NCBI RefSeq assembly: GCF_030816195.1
Contig: NZ_JAUSXS010000001.1
Location: 3,309,501 to 3,373,500, forward strand
Source: Pseudomonas sp. W4I3
GTDB taxonomy: Bacteria > Pseudomonadota > Gammaproteobacteria > Pseudomonadales > Pseudomonadaceae
Length of the DNA: 64,000 nucleotides
Direction: 5' to 3'
Below the pieces are notes generated by a model. The model searched no databases. It saw only the letters and a program-made list of their open reading frames with translations, and was not told the origin of the DNA. How positions within the stretch are numbered: the first letter of the stretch is position 1; each line of letters begins with the position of its first letter. Position numbers and translations under genes: made by a program. Shown here piece by piece: positions 52,820-63,014 of the stretch.

Positions 52820-54561
52820 GACTGTTCTCCAGCAGGGAATAAGGACACGCGGGCGCTGAAGGGCGGCAAGTGCGCCACGTCGTCGGCCGGCGTTTGAAAA
52901 ATTACGTGGAGCGATGCGGGCTGGTCGACGGGCTTGGCGCCAAGGTTCAGATCAATCTGCAACACACTGCCATTGCCCAGCCGCCAGCGCGCGGCGACGG
53001 CACCTTCGGCCAGCACCTCTGCGCCCAGGGCCACGCTGCCGGGCAGGTGCGGCACCACATGCTGATGACGCAGGCTCAGCAACTGGCGATAGAGCTGGGC
53101 GTGCTCGTTTTCGACCAGCGCAGGCGCCGATTGCAGGAACGTGGTCAAGGCGTTGGGATCGGGGATGCGTTCGCGTTGTTCGGGGTCGTGAAACGCGGCG
53201 AAATCGGCGAACTCGCTGCGTCGACCTTCACGTACGGCCTCGGCCAGCTCACCGTGATGGTCTGTGAAGAACAGAAACGGCTCTGCAGCATTGACTTCAT
53301 CGCCCATGAACATCAGCGGAATCATCGGTGACAGCAGCAACAGGGCGGTCGCTGCCCTCAGCGCCTCCGGCGAGCACAGCTGGTGCAAGCGTTCGCCCAG
53401 GGCGCGGTTGCCGATCTGGTCGTGGTTCTGCAGGAATGCCACGAAAGCGGTCGGCGGCAACTCGCCGCTGGGTTCGCCGCGTGCATGGCCGTGACGAGTG
53501 GTGTGGCCCTGGTAGATAAAGCCTTCACCCAGGCAGCGTGCCAGTTTCGCGGTGGGTTGCTCGGCGAAGTCACTGTAATAGGCGTCGGTTTCGCCGGTGA
53601 GCAGCACGTGCAGCACGTTATGGAAGTCATCGTTCCATTGCGCATCGAAATCATGCTTGAGCAGGCTGGCCTGGTTCAGCTCGTTTTCCAGCACCAGCCA
53701 CACGTGGCGCCCGGTGTCGACCTGCTGGCGCACGCGTTGCGCCAGCTCCTGCAGGAAGCCTGGGTTGTCGATGGCATGCACCGCGTCCAGGCGCAGGCCG
53801 TCGAAGCGGTATTCGAGCAGCCACATCAATGCATTATCGAGGAAGAAATCTCGCACTTCACGGCGCTCGAAATCAATGCCCGCGCCCCACGGTGTGTGCA
53901 CGTCCTCCTGAAAGAAGCCCTTGGCGTATTGCCCCAGGTAATTGCCATCAGGGCCGAAATGGTTGTAGACCACGTCGAGGATCACCGCCAGGCCATGGCC
54001 ATGGGCGCTGTCGATCAGCTGCTTGAGTTGTTCGGGGGAACCATAGACGGCGTGCGGTGCGTAAGGCAGCACCCCGTCGTAACCCCAGTTGCGCTCACCG
54101 GGAAACTGCGCCAGGGGCATCAATTCGATGGCGGTCACGCCCAGTTCGGCCAGGCGCGGCAGATGTTTCTCCACTTCGGCGTAACCGCCCATCGCGCCGA
54201 CGTGCAATTCGTAGATCACCGCCTCGTGCCAGGGGCGGCCTTGCCATTGGCTGTGCTGCCATTCGTACGCGAGGGGGTCGACGACGCGGCTCCAACCATG
54301 AACATCCAGGGCCTGGGCCCTGGATGCGGGGTCCGGAACATCCCGTTCCCCGTCGATATTGAAGCGGTAAAGCGTGCCGGCGGGGCAGGCCAGTTCGACT
54401 TCGAACCAGCCGTCTGCCTGGGACAGCATGGCGATGGATCGGCCATCCTGCAATTCAACGCTGACATAAAACGCGTCTGGCGCCCACAAGGCGAAACGCG
54501 TGTGTTGCGCGTCCAGCATCAGTGCACCGTGGGGCCAGGTTTCCAAAGTCCGTAACGGCAT
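52816..54561 (-). CDS. treZ: Malto-oligosyltrehalose trehalohydrolase TreZ
   Basis: A 581-residue GH13 enzyme releasing trehalose from maltooligosyl trehalose. N-terminal beta domain (about 1-100, FALWAPDAFYVSVELQDG) followed by the barrel: [60 protein letters not shown] (nucleophile Asp in LDAVHAI), WLVLENELN (acid Glu) and FLQNHDQIGNRALGERL. The pair H-G-x-F... of TreZ (HTPWGAGIDFERREVRDFFL) is present. It lies 19 bp after the glgA stop and overlaps malQ, forming the core operon glgA-treZ-malQ-treY. Confidence 0.93.
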   Translation of the reverse strand: MPLRTLETWPHGALMLDAQHTRFALWAPDAFYVSVELQDGRSIAMLSQADGWFEVELACPAGTLYRFNIDGERDVPDPASRAQALDVHGWSRVVDPLAYEWQHSQWQGRPWHEAVIYELHVGAMGGYAEVEKHLPRLAELGVTAIELMPLAQFPGERNWGYDGVLPYAPHAVYGSPEQLKQLIDSAHGHGLAVILDVVYNHFGPDGNYLGQYAKGFFQEDVHTPWGAGIDFERREVRDFFLDNALMWLLEYRFDGLRLDAVHAIDNPGFLQELAQRVRQQVDTGRHVWLVLENELNQASLLKHDFDAQWNDDFHNVLHVLLTGETDAYYSDFAEQPTAKLARCLGEGFIYQGHTTRHGHARGEPSGELPPTAFVAFLQNHDQIGNRALGERLHQLCSPEALRAATALLLLSPMIPLMFMGDEVNAAEPFLFFTDHHGELAEAVREGRRSEFADFAAFHDPEQRERIPDPNALTTFLQSAPALVENEHAQLYRQLLSLRHQHVVPHLPGSVALGAEVLAEGAVAARWRLGNGSVLQIDLNLGAKPVDQPASLHVIFQTPADDVAHLPPFSARVSLFPAGEQS

Positions 54562-54580
54562 CTATGAAGACCTCTCTTGA

Positions 54581-56137
54581 TTATTTAGTCGATTTCCCCA
54601 GGGCTTTTGCCACCAGTTGTTCATACAGTTCGGCGTAGGGTTCCACCGCCTGGGACCAGTTGAAGGGTTGGGTCATGGCGCGGCTGCGCATGGCGTTGAG
54701 CAGACCCGGGTAGGAAAACACTTTGAACGCGCGTTCCAGGGCTGCCTTGTAGCTGTCGACCGTGGATTCGTTGAACAGAAAACCAGTGACGCCATCTTCA
54801 ATGGTGTCGGCCAGGCCACCGGTATTGCGCGCCACCGGCAACGAGCCGAAGCGCTGGGCATACATCTGGCTCAGGCCGCACGGCTCATAGCGCGACGGCA
54901 TCAGCAGGAAGTCGCTGCCGGCGAACATGCGGCGCGCGTCGGTCTCGTTGAAGCCGATGCGCACGCCAACTTGGCCGGGAAAGCGCAGCGCGAGTTCACG
55001 CATGGCCTGTTCTTCTTCCGGCTCGCCACGCCCGATGATGGCAATTTGGCCACCGTTTTCGACGATAAAGCTGGCGACTGCCTCGGTGAGGTCCAGGCCT
55101 TTCTGGTAGACCAGGCGCGACACCACGGCAAACAACGGGCCGGTGGAATCGTGCAGGCCGAACAGCTCGCGCACATGGGCGGCGTTGATGGCCTTGCCTT
55201 CCCAGTCGCCGATATTGAAGTTGTGGGTCAGGTGGGTGTCGGTCGAGGTTTCCCAGCTTTCGTCGATCCCGTTGGGAATCCCGCTGAGCAGGCCTTGCTG
55301 GGTCTTGCTGGCGAGGAAGCCATCCAGGCCGCAGCCAAATTCCGGAGTGGTGATTTCTGCGGCGTAGGTGGCGCTGACCGTGGTGATGTGGCTGGAATAG
55401 GCCATGCCGGCTTTGAGGAACGACATCTTGCCGTAGAACTCCATGCCTTCCTGTTGCAGGGCATGGGGCGGAATGCCCAATTCGGGGGTGCAGCCCAGGC
55501 TCACCACGCCTTGGTAGGCGAGGTTATGAATGGTGAACAGGGTGGGCGTGCGTGAACCACGCCAGTGCATGTAGGCCGGGGCCAGGCCAGCCGGCCAGTC
55601 GTGGGCGTGCACCAGGTCCGGGCACCAGTGGATCTGTGCCAGGTTGGCGGCAATGTCGGCGGCGGCCAGGCCCAGGCGGGCGAAACGGATGTGGTTGTCC
55701 GGCCAGTCGCGGCCGTTGTTGGCGCCGTAGGGTGTGCCTTCGCGTTCGTACAGCTCAGGACAGATCAGCACGTAGATGACCAGGCCGTCCTTGAGGTCCA
55801 TGCGCCCGATCTTGCACGGTGGCAGCGCCGCGTGGCCGCCCAGCTCACCGACAATATGGATCGGGTTGTCGCTTTCCATCACCTGCGGGTAACCGGGAAT
55901 CAGCACCCGCACGTCGTGCAGGTGGGCCATGGCGCGGGGCAGGGCGGCGGAAACGTCGCCCAGGCCACCGGTCTTCACCAGGTCGGCAAACTCGGAGGTG
56001 ACAAACAGCACTTTCTTTCGATTCGGGTTCTTACTCACGATCGGCCGCACAGTGTTGGGCAGGTCGGCCAATGACGTCGGCCCCCCTGCCTGCTGACTAA
56101 AACGCTCTCCCTGAGTTACTACTGCGGCACTGATCAT
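54581..56137 (-). CDS. glgA: Glycogen synthase GlgA
   Basis: A 518-residue GT5 ADP-glucose glycogen synthase. The ADP-glucose-binding motif K56-TGGLGD at VTSEFADLVKTGGLGDVSAA lies after an N-terminal extension of about 40 residues compared with E. coli GlgA. Further marks are VHAHDWPAGLAPAYMH, YQGVVSLGC, the GT-B C-domain VVSRLVYQKGLDLTEAVASF and PSRYEPCGLSQMYAQRFGSL. First gene of the block. AGGGGAG precedes the chosen ATG; an upstream in-frame ATG lacks a ribosome site. With GlgX, MalQ and TreYZ it links glycogen with trehalose made as osmo- or desiccation protectant. Confidence 0.93.
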   Translation of the reverse strand: MISAAVVTQGERFSQQAGGPTSLADLPNTVRPIVSKNPNRKKVLFVTSEFADLVKTGGLGDVSAALPRAMAHLHDVRVLIPGYPQVMESDNPIHIVGELGGHAALPPCKIGRMDLKDGLVIYVLICPELYEREGTPYGANNGRDWPDNHIRFARLGLAAADIAANLAQIHWCPDLVHAHDWPAGLAPAYMHWRGSRTPTLFTIHNLAYQGVVSLGCTPELGIPPHALQQEGMEFYGKMSFLKAGMAYSSHITTVSATYAAEITTPEFGCGLDGFLASKTQQGLLSGIPNGIDESWETSTDTHLTHNFNIGDWEGKAINAAHVRELFGLHDSTGPLFAVVSRLVYQKGLDLTEAVASFIVENGGQIAIIGRGEPEEEQAMRELALRFPGQVGVRIGFNETDARRMFAGSDFLLMPSRYEPCGLSQMYAQRFGSLPVARNTGGLADTIEDGVTGFLFNESTVDSYKAALERAFKVFSYPGLLNAMRSRAMTQPFNWSQAVEPYAELYEQLVAKALGKSTK

Positions 56138-56640
56138 AATGCACTCCCCTTTGTTTCGTTGGTCGGCTAATGGCCCGCTGCCATTGGCTCCGAGTGACCG
56201 CATCCTGCGGCCAGGCGCACAAGCGCATTACAAACTGGCAAGGCGTATGCCAGTTGCACGGTTAGCTGAAAAAGTTTGGATGGGCGGGCATGCGGCCTGA
56301 AACCGGATATGTTCGCCTTACCTAAAACTGGACCTGCGGCAGAGTTCGAAAGTTTCGATTTTTTGCGGGGTTTTTGTTTTGGAACGGACCCATCGGTCAT
56401 CAGTCTAGGACAGATTCCAGCGTCCATAGGGTTTAGAAAGGGATTTTGTAGGACAAAAACGTTTAACCATGTGCCTGCGGATGCGCACCGCCTCTGTAGG
56501 AGCGAGCTTGCTCGCGAAAAACTCAATGACAACGCGTAAAACGGCAAGGGCCACGTATCGTTGGCGATTTTCGCGAGCAAGCTCGCTCTTACAGGGAGCA
56601 CTTGGTCATTGTCGTTCCAGACACGCCCTTGATTGGTGCG
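56138..56640. other. Gap upstream of glgA with a REPIN
   Basis: No gene supported. The first 350 bp should hold the glgA promoter (an unusual T-rich stretch GTTTCGATTTTTTGCGGGG lies near 56360), and a REPIN fills the end. Confidence 0.6.
56495..56593. repeat. REPIN, TGTAGGAGCGAGCTTGC family
   Basis: TGTAGGAGCGAGCTTGCTCG and an inverted partner ending CAAGCTCGCTCTTACA enclose about 50 bp. Second copy of the family seen near 1.4 kb. Confidence 0.85.
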
Positions 56641-57594
56641 TCAGCCGAGCACCCGAATGGGCGCGGCGTTCGCCCAGGCCTGGATGTCTTCGATCATTTG
56701 CCCATAGAACTGTCGGTAGTTCTGCTCGCTGACATAACCGATATGCGGCGTGGCCAGGACGTTGGGCAATGAGCGGAAAGGATGTGCAAGCGGTAGTGGC
56801 TCCTGGCTATATACGTCGAGCGCCGCGCCGGCCAGTCCCCCGTTGCTGAGTGCGTCCACCAGCGCCTGTTCATCCACGATCGGCCCACGTGCCGTGTTCA
56901 CCAGATGCGCGCTGGGTTTCATCCAAGCCAGCGCTTGAGCATCGACCAGGCCACGGCTGCGTTCGCTGAGCACCAGGTGAATGCTCAGAATATCGGCCTG
57001 TTCGAACAGCTCGCGCTTGCTGACCCAGGTCACGCCTGACTCGGCGGCCCGTTGTGGCGTGAGGTTTTCGCTCCAGGCAATCACACGCATGCCGAATACC
57101 TGGCCGAACTGCGCGACTTTCTGCCCGATGCTGCCCAGCCCGAGGATGCCCAAGGTCTTGCCATACAGGTCGCCCCCCAGGCCGACCTGCCAACCGCCTG
57201 CGCGCAGGGAATCGGCCTCGGCCAGCAGGTTGCGGGTCGAAGCCATGATCAGCGCCCAGGTCAGCTCCGGCGCGGCCTGCTTATAGCTGTCGGTCCCGCA
57301 GACCTGAATTCCCAGCGCCTTGGCGGCGGGAATGTCAATGGCGGCGTTGCGCATGCCACCGGTCACCAGCAATCGGAGCTTGGGCAGCCCTTGCAATAAC
57401 GCTTGGTCGAAGACGGAACGCTCACGCATCACGCAAATGACGTCGAACCCTTGCAAGCGCTCGACCATCACGGCGGTATCGGCCGGGTACTCGTGCAGGA
57501 AGTGCACCTGGCCCAAGGGGCCCAGCACCGACCAATCCACCACCCGACTGGCCACTTGCTGCCAATCATCAATGACTGCGATCTGTAGCGACAT
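56641..57594 (-). CDS. D-2-hydroxyacid dehydrogenase family protein
   Basis: A 317-residue NAD(P)-dependent dehydrogenase. It has the cofactor-binding Rossmann fold at KTLGILGLGSIGQKVAQFG (residues about 145-163), the substrate Arg in VNTARGPIVDEQALVDAL, then AALDVYSQEPLPLAHPF and the catalytic His in ATPHIGYVSEQN. The N-terminal part (ERSVFDQALLQGLPKLRLLV, TGGMRNAAIDIPAAKALGIQ) is of the 3-phosphoglycerate-dehydrogenase/hydroxypyruvate-reductase type. Substrate unknown. It follows an exported hydrolase gene after 20 bp on the same strand, so they may be cotranscribed. Confidence 0.87.
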   Translation of the reverse strand: MSLQIAVIDDWQQVASRVVDWSVLGPLGQVHFLHEYPADTAVMVERLQGFDVICVMRERSVFDQALLQGLPKLRLLVTGGMRNAAIDIPAAKALGIQVCGTDSYKQAAPELTWALIMASTRNLLAEADSLRAGGWQVGLGGDLYGKTLGILGLGSIGQKVAQFGQVFGMRVIAWSENLTPQRAAESGVTWVSKRELFEQADILSIHLVLSERSRGLVDAQALAWMKPSAHLVNTARGPIVDEQALVDALSNGGLAGAALDVYSQEPLPLAHPFRSLPNVLATPHIGYVSEQNYRQFYGQMIEDIQAWANAAPIRVLG

Positions 57595-57614
57595 TCACGC
57601 GTGCCTCGAAAAGG

Positions 57615-58616
57615 TTAAAGGGCATTCAAACCCTGCAACAGCGCTGCGTGGAAACGGGCCGGTTCTTCCATCTGCGGCGCATGGCCCAGGCCGTCGAACT
57701 CCACCAGGGTGGCATGGGGAATCAGTTTGGCCACCTGCTTGCCCAGTACCTGGTAGTTGCCGATCCTGGCCTTGACGTCCGCTGGCGCCAGGTCTTTGCC
57801 GATGGCGGTGGTGTCGCTGGTGCCAATCAGCAGCAGGGTAGGCGCTTGCAGGTTCTTGAACTCGTAGTACACCGGCTGGGTGAAGATCATGTCGTAAATC
57901 AACGCCGAGTTCCAGGCCACCAGGGTATGCCCCGGCCCTTGGTTGAGGCCGATGAGCATGTCCACCCAGCGCTCGTATTCGGGCTTCCAGCGCCCTGCGT
58001 AATAGGTGTCGCGCTCATATTTGCGAACGCCGTCGGCGCTCATTTTCAGCTCGCGTTGGTACCACTGGTCAACACTCTGGTGAGGCACGCCCAGGGCTTT
58101 CCAGTCTTCCAGGCCGATGGGGTTGACCAGTGCCAGCTGTTCGGTCTGCGCGGGGTACATCAAGGCATAGCGCGTGGCGAGCATGCCGCCGGTGGAGTGG
58201 CCGAGCAGCGTGGCTTTTTGAATGCCGAGTTTTTCCAGCAACTGGTGGGTGTTGAGCGCCAGTTGCTGAAAGCTGTACTGGTAGTGCTCGGGCTTGCTGG
58301 AGGTGCAGAAACCGATCTGGTCTGGCGCGATCACCCGGTAACCGGCGTCGCTCAGGGCTTTGATCGAGCTTTCCCAGGTGGCGCCGCAGAAGTTCTTGCC
58401 GTGCATCAACACCACGCTGCGCCCGTTGGCCTTGCCTTTGGCCGGCACGTCCATATAGCCCATCTGCAGGTTCTTGCCCTGGGACTCGAAGCTGAAACGT
58501 TCGACCGGGTAGGGGTACTTGAAACCCTCGAGTTCAGGGCCATAAGTGGCGGCAAACACAGGCGCGGCGCTGGCGGTGAGCAGGCTGGCGACGCATAGAT
58601 CTCGGATGGAAGGCAT
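57615..58616 (-). CDS. Alpha/beta hydrolase, exported
   Basis: A 333-residue protein with signal peptide MPSIRDLCVASLLTASAAPV-FA. The hydrolase fold is complete: VVLMHGKNFCGATW (oxyanion), the nucleophile elbow LLGHSTGGM with Ser141, the acid in LIGTSDTTAIG and the catalytic His in FDGLGHAPQMEEP. It resembles epoxide-hydrolase/lactonase-type and homoserine-lactone or ester hydrolases of the periplasm. Substrate unknown. The spacing to the dehydrogenase gene is 20 bp, suggesting a two-gene operon. Confidence 0.86.
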   Translation of the reverse strand: MPSIRDLCVASLLTASAAPVFAATYGPELEGFKYPYPVERFSFESQGKNLQMGYMDVPAKGKANGRSVVLMHGKNFCGATWESSIKALSDAGYRVIAPDQIGFCTSSKPEHYQYSFQQLALNTHQLLEKLGIQKATLLGHSTGGMLATRYALMYPAQTEQLALVNPIGLEDWKALGVPHQSVDQWYQRELKMSADGVRKYERDTYYAGRWKPEYERWVDMLIGLNQGPGHTLVAWNSALIYDMIFTQPVYYEFKNLQAPTLLLIGTSDTTAIGKDLAPADVKARIGNYQVLGKQVAKLIPHATLVEFDGLGHAPQMEEPARFHAALLQGLNAL

Positions 58617-58662
58617 GCACGTAAACTCCGGGAAAGATGTCCCGGATGCTGTTGGGGGGAGA

Positions 58663-59100
58663 TTAACGGGGGATTAACACCCAATGCAGGGTCACCGCGG
58701 CAAGTACGCCGTAGCGCAGCGCCTTGGCCAGGGTGACCAACAGCAGGAAGCGCCAGAGGGGCTCGCGCATCACACCGGCCACCAGGGTCAACGGGTCGCC
58801 AATGATCGGCAGCCAACTGAGCAGCAACGTCCAATGCCCCCAGCGCGTGTAGTGGCGGCGGGCCTTGTCCAGCTGCTGGGGGCTGACGGGAAACCAGCGC
58901 CGGCCCTTGAAGTGCTCCACCGAGCGGCCCAGCAGCCAATTGACCACCGAACCCAGCACATTGCCCAGCGTGGCGATGCCCAGCAGCAGCCACAGGCTGT
59001 AATGCCCGCTGAGCAGCAGCCCGACCAGCACGGCTTCCGACTGCAAAGGCAACAATGTTGCCGCGCCAAAGGCGGCGGCGAACAGCCCCAGGTAACCCAT
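58663..59100 (-). CDS. YqaA family inner-membrane protein
   Basis: A 145-residue protein with four hydrophobic helices of the VTT/DedA-related YqaA family: AAFGAATLLPLQSEAVLVGLL, ATLGNVLGSVVNWLLGRSVE, GHWTLLLSWLPIIGDPLTLV, AGVMREPLWRFLLLVTLAKA. The conserved GDPLT loop is present. Family members affect membrane homeostasis; the transported species is not established. An upstream in-frame GTG two codons earlier is an alternative start. It precedes the exported hydrolase gene on the same strand. Confidence 0.85.
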   Translation of the reverse strand: MGYLGLFAAAFGAATLLPLQSEAVLVGLLLSGHYSLWLLLGIATLGNVLGSVVNWLLGRSVEHFKGRRWFPVSPQQLDKARRHYTRWGHWTLLLSWLPIIGDPLTLVAGVMREPLWRFLLLVTLAKALRYGVLAAVTLHWVLIPR

Positions 59101-59237
59101 CAGCACCGGTCGAGGTGCCGATGCGTCGGACGGGCTCGTTGCACAGGGGTTTTCATGGTCGATCTCACTGAACGCACGGCATTGGGCAGTAGGGCGGGCA
59201 TTTTCCCTGATGCGGGTCAGTTAAGCGAGAGAGGCGG

Positions 59238-59693
59238 TCAATCCCGCAGGTTTTCCAGTCGGTGCTTGAGCTGGTCCAGCGCGATGCGTGAGAGCTCGAG
59301 CATGCGTTCATGCAAGGTCACCAATTGCAGCTCGGTCTCGTACATCAGGACACGCTTGAACACAGTGCCACCCTGATGCGCTTGCAGGCAGTAATGCAGC
59401 GAGCCGTCGACGGCCAGTGAGGTGAACGCGGTTTTGAACTCGTGGGGGCAGCGGGCGATTTGTACGCGGTAACTCAGCGGGACGCGGACGCCCAGCAGGT
59501 CGATGATTTCGGTGAATCGCGTGCCGACCGATACCGAGCCGCGGGTGCCGGTGTCGGCGCTGAGGGAGGTGGGGTGCCACTCGTGCCAGCGGTCGGGCTG
59601 AGTGACGTAGTCGTAGACGGCCTCGATCGGGGCCTGGATGAAGCGTTCCTGACTGATTCGCTCCAAGCGGACCGATTGCTCAGTTGCGTGCAT
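59238..59693 (-). CDS. SRPBCC family protein
   Basis: A 151-residue START-like (Bet v1/polyketide-cyclase-type) protein: RISQERFIQAPIEAVYDYVT, PDRWHEWHPTSLS and FTEIIDLLGVRVPLSYRV fit the helix-grip fold that binds hydrophobic ligands. CAGGAGGT lies six bases before the ATG. It has no other domains. Ligand unknown. Transcribed away from the chemoreceptor hairpin. Confidence 0.8.
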   Translation of the reverse strand: MHATEQSVRLERISQERFIQAPIEAVYDYVTQPDRWHEWHPTSLSADTGTRGSVSVGTRFTEIIDLLGVRVPLSYRVQIARCPHEFKTAFTSLAVDGSLHYCLQAHQGGTVFKRVLMYETELQLVTLHERMLELSRIALDQLKHRLENLRD

Positions 59694-59745
59694 GACACAC
59701 CTCCTGTGTGGCGAGTTTTACACTAGGAGCTGTGAGAATAGCCCG

Positions 59746-59768
59746 ACTCCCGTGCTTTGCACGGGAGT
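59746..59768. terminator. Perfect 10-bp hairpin downstream of the chemoreceptor gene
   Basis: ACTCCCGTGC and GCACGGGAGT pair around TTT, with GAAT/ATTC outside. It lies 13 bp past the chemoreceptor stop codon (minus strand). No U tract. Confidence 0.6.
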
Positions 59769-59781
59769 ATTCGGCCCTGGA

Positions 59782-61776
59782 TCAACGCACTTTGAAGCGC
59801 CCCATCAAGGCAATCACCCGGCCATTGGCGTCCAGCAGGCTTTGGGTATTGCTTTGCGTGACATGACCGCTTTCTACCAGCTCTTCAACCATCTGTCGGA
59901 TCTGCACCATGCTGCGGTTGATCTCTTCTGTCACCGCGCTCTGCTGCTCGGCGGCCGTCGCGATCTGGGTGCTGAGGTTGTTGATATGGCTGACCGAACC
60001 GGCCATTTCATCGAGTCCGGTGTTCACTCGCTCCGTGGCATCGGCTGCCGACTGGCAACTGGCCTGGGTGTTTTCCATGGCGGCGACCGATGAACTCACG
60101 CCGGTGGTCAAGCGCGCGAGCATTTCGTTGATCTGCGAGGTGCTGGCCTGGGTGCGGGCGGCCAGCGCGCGGACTTCGTCAGCCACCACCGCAAAACCAC
60201 GGCCTTGTTCGCCGGCCCGCGCCGCTTCAATCGCGGCGTTGAGCGCCAACAGGTTGGTCTGGCCGGCGATAGCGCCGATCACGCCGAGGGTTTCCGTGAT
60301 ACGCGCGGCGTCCTGGCGCATGTTCTCAACGGTGTGGGTGGCGCTGGCAACCTCACCGATCAAGGCGCTGACACTGGTGGAGGCTTCGCCCACCACCACC
60401 CGGGAGCGGTCGGCGTGTTCGTTGGCGCGTTGGGTAAAGGCGGCTGTTTCAGCGGCGTTTTGCGCGACGGTGTCGGCGGTGGAGCTCATTTCGGTGATGG
60501 CGGTCACCGTCTGGTCCGTTTCCGAGGCATGGCGCAACAGGATCTGATTGGTGTGCGCCGAGGTTTGCTGCAGTTGCGCAAGGCCCGAGGACATGGCGCC
60601 AGTGGCCTGGGTCACTTCGCCGATCATGTCTTGCAGGTAGACGATAAAGCGGTTCACCGAGTGGCCAATGGCGCCCAGTTCGTCTTCGGCGCGGATGGTG
60701 ATGCGTCGCGTGAGGTCGGCGTCGCCGGCAGACAGCGCGTCGATGTTGCCCTTCAGTGCTTTCATGCGCTGGACCAGTTGGCGAATGGCATACGCCGCCA
60801 GCAGCACCAGCAGGATCACCATCGGGATTTGCAGCAGCGCCAGGCTGCCGAGCACGTCATTGCGCTGGGCGGTGATCAGCGAAGTGGGCAGGGCCGTCGC
60901 CAGGAACCACGGGGTGCCCTCGATCGGGCGCATATAGAAGGTGCTGGCCACGCCCTGATTGTCGAACTCAGCGCGTTGCAAGGCCTGGTCGCGATGGGCG
61001 AGGGCTTTGCTGATCTGGGCGGCGAAAGCCGAAGTGCCGGTCAGTTCGCTGATGTTCTTCAACACCACCGGGCCGCTGATGCGCGAGCTGTTGCTGATGA
61101 TCTTGCCGTCGCCTTCGACGATCAGCATTTGCCCGCCGATGTCTTTTTCCTTGCTGGCCACCAGGTCATTGAAGAAGCCCAGGGTCACGTCGATGGTCGC
61201 CACGCCATAGGCGGCGCCGTCACGCTGGATCGCCATGGCGCAGTTGGTGCGCGGCTCCTGGCTGGCGTCGTCCTTGTAGGCCGCGGCCCAGGCGCATTGG
61301 CCACGGGGCGAGGCGAGGCCGCCCTTGTACCAGCTCTGGTCGTAATAGTTGGGCGCCGCGTCACTGTTCCAGAAGGTGTTGACCGCCAGCTTGCCCGAGG
61401 CATCGCGGTGCCAGAAGGTGCTGTGCTTGTTGCGCCCAGGCGTGCGCTGATTGGGCAACGGCCAGATACCGCCACCGAACACTTTGAGTTCGCCGTATTG
61501 ATCCACCAGGCCAGGCAGGACCTTGTCGATGGCGTCGCTGTCGAGCAACGGAATGGTTTGGGTAATGCTGCGTTGCTGGGCCTGAACCTTGTTCAGTTCG
61601 CCCTGGATCTGTCCGGCCACTTCGCCGACACGGTTGAGTACCACCTGTTCTTCGGTGTCCTGCAGCTTGGGCGCGACCAACTGGCCGATGCCCACGACGG
61701 TCAACACCAATAACACCAGGACGAACAGCACCAGGAACAGGGTATAGCGGGCTTGGATGGAGCGCAGTGGGGGCAT
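59782..61776 (-). CDS. Methyl-accepting chemotaxis protein, dCACHE type
   Basis: A 664-residue receptor: first membrane helix about residues 12-33 ([17 protein letters not shown]), a double-Cache periplasmic sensor to about residue 310 ([60 protein letters not shown]), a second helix about 315-335, HAMP ([20 protein letters not shown]) and a signalling domain with the tip [20 protein letters not shown] and [20 protein letters not shown]. The Cache motif DQSWY is close to that of amino-acid or amine receptors but is not the exact YxxxxRxWYxxxxD set, so the ligand is open. No C-terminal CheR pentapeptide. Confidence 0.9.
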   Translation of the reverse strand: MPPLRSIQARYTLFLVLFVLVLLVLTVVGIGQLVAPKLQDTEEQVVLNRVGEVAGQIQGELNKVQAQQRSITQTIPLLDSDAIDKVLPGLVDQYGELKVFGGGIWPLPNQRTPGRNKHSTFWHRDASGKLAVNTFWNSDAAPNYYDQSWYKGGLASPRGQCAWAAAYKDDASQEPRTNCAMAIQRDGAAYGVATIDVTLGFFNDLVASKEKDIGGQMLIVEGDGKIISNSSRISGPVVLKNISELTGTSAFAAQISKALAHRDQALQRAEFDNQGVASTFYMRPIEGTPWFLATALPTSLITAQRNDVLGSLALLQIPMVILLVLLAAYAIRQLVQRMKALKGNIDALSAGDADLTRRITIRAEDELGAIGHSVNRFIVYLQDMIGEVTQATGAMSSGLAQLQQTSAHTNQILLRHASETDQTVTAITEMSSTADTVAQNAAETAAFTQRANEHADRSRVVVGEASTSVSALIGEVASATHTVENMRQDAARITETLGVIGAIAGQTNLLALNAAIEAARAGEQGRGFAVVADEVRALAARTQASTSQINEMLARLTTGVSSSVAAMENTQASCQSAADATERVNTGLDEMAGSVSHINNLSTQIATAAEQQSAVTEEINRSMVQIRQMVEELVESGHVTQSNTQSLLDANGRVIALMGRFKVR

Positions 61777-61908
61777 GGGGCCGTCCTTACGAAGCGTTAT
61801 TGTCGACGCGGCTTTTTTAGAGCTTCGTAGGGCTATCGGCTTGGAAGCAGCCAGCTTTAGGTACGTGCGTGCAAGAAAGTGCGGGCGCCGTGGGGCGGCG
61901 CCTGCGGG

Positions 61909-62904
61909 TCAGATTTCCAGCATCGCCATCACCTCCTCGGGGTAGCGCATGCCGGCGGTTGCGTGGGCCGGAAAGATCGCGGCCAGCGCCGCCCGTTCGG
62001 CCGGGCTGAGGCTGATCGACACGGCCGCGACGTTTTCTTCAACGTATTTACGCTGCTTGGTGCCGGGGATCGGCACGATGTAGTCGCCTTGCGCCAATAC
62101 CCAGGCCAGCGCCAGTTGACCGGCCGTTACGCCTTTATCGGCTGCCAGCGCTTGCACCTGTGCGACCAGTTGCAGGTTTTTCGCAAAATTCTCGCCCTGA
62201 AAGCGCGGGTTGAAACGCCGGTAGTCCTCGGCATCGAAATCTTCCGGGCTTTTCAGTGCGCCGGTCAGAAAACCCCGGCCCAACGGGCTGTAAGGCACGA
62301 AGGCGATGCCCAGGCGCTGGCAGGCGGCGAGGCAGCCGTTGTCTTCCTGATCGCGACTCCACAGCGAATACTCACTTTGCAGGGCGCTGATGGGGTGAAC
62401 CTTGTGCGCCCGCTCCAGGGTGGCGGCCGATGCTTCGCTCAGGCCCAGGTAGCGCACCTTGCCCTGTGTCACCAGCTCGGCCATGGCGCCGACGGTTTCT
62501 TCGATGGCCACCTCGGGGTCGATGCGGTGCTGGTAGTACAGGTCCAAAGTTTCAATGCCCAGGCGTCGCAGCGTGCCGTCGATGGAGGCGCGCACGTACT
62601 CGGGGCGGCCACACACGCCACGCAACGCCGGGTTCGCCGGGTCGCGCAGAATGCCGAACTTGCTGGCCAGGAACACCTGGTCGCGCTTGCCGGCGATGGC
62701 CTTGCCGATCAGTTGCTCATTGGTGTGGGGGCCGTACATGTCGGCGGTATCGAGAAAGTTGACGCCCAGTTCCAAGGCGCGGTGCAGGGTGGCGATGGCC
62801 TCCGTGGAGTCCAGGCCTGGCGTGTAAAAGTCGCTCATGCCCATGCAGCCGAGGCCGATGGCGGAGACGTGGGGGCCGTTTTTACCGAGTTGGCGAGTGT
62901 GCAT
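61909..62904 (-). CDS. Aldo/keto reductase
   Basis: A 331-residue NADPH-dependent reductase of the AKR superfamily, close to the general stress-protein/YakC-like type. Catalytic tetrad: Asp and Tyr in [15 protein letters not shown], Lys in VFLASKFG, His in [13 protein letters not shown] contacts are in [24 protein letters not shown] precedes the ATG. Divergent from the LysR regulator over 110 bp, so probably induced by electrophiles or similar via that regulator. Confidence 0.88.
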   Translation of the reverse strand: MHTRQLGKNGPHVSAIGLGCMGMSDFYTPGLDSTEAIATLHRALELGVNFLDTADMYGPHTNEQLIGKAIAGKRDQVFLASKFGILRDPANPALRGVCGRPEYVRASIDGTLRRLGIETLDLYYQHRIDPEVAIEETVGAMAELVTQGKVRYLGLSEASAATLERAHKVHPISALQSEYSLWSRDQEDNGCLAACQRLGIAFVPYSPLGRGFLTGALKSPEDFDAEDYRRFNPRFQGENFAKNLQLVAQVQALAADKGVTAGQLALAWVLAQGDYIVPIPGTKQRKYVEENVAAVSISLSPAERAALAAIFPAHATAGMRYPEEVMAMLEI

Positions 62905-63014
62905 GGTGGTGCTCCTTGGTTGAGGCGTGCATTGTCGCGCTCGACAAAACCTGGATAAACCGGCTAAAAGCACTATCACTATTTGTAAAATCTAAACAAT
63001 CTCGGGGGTGAACC

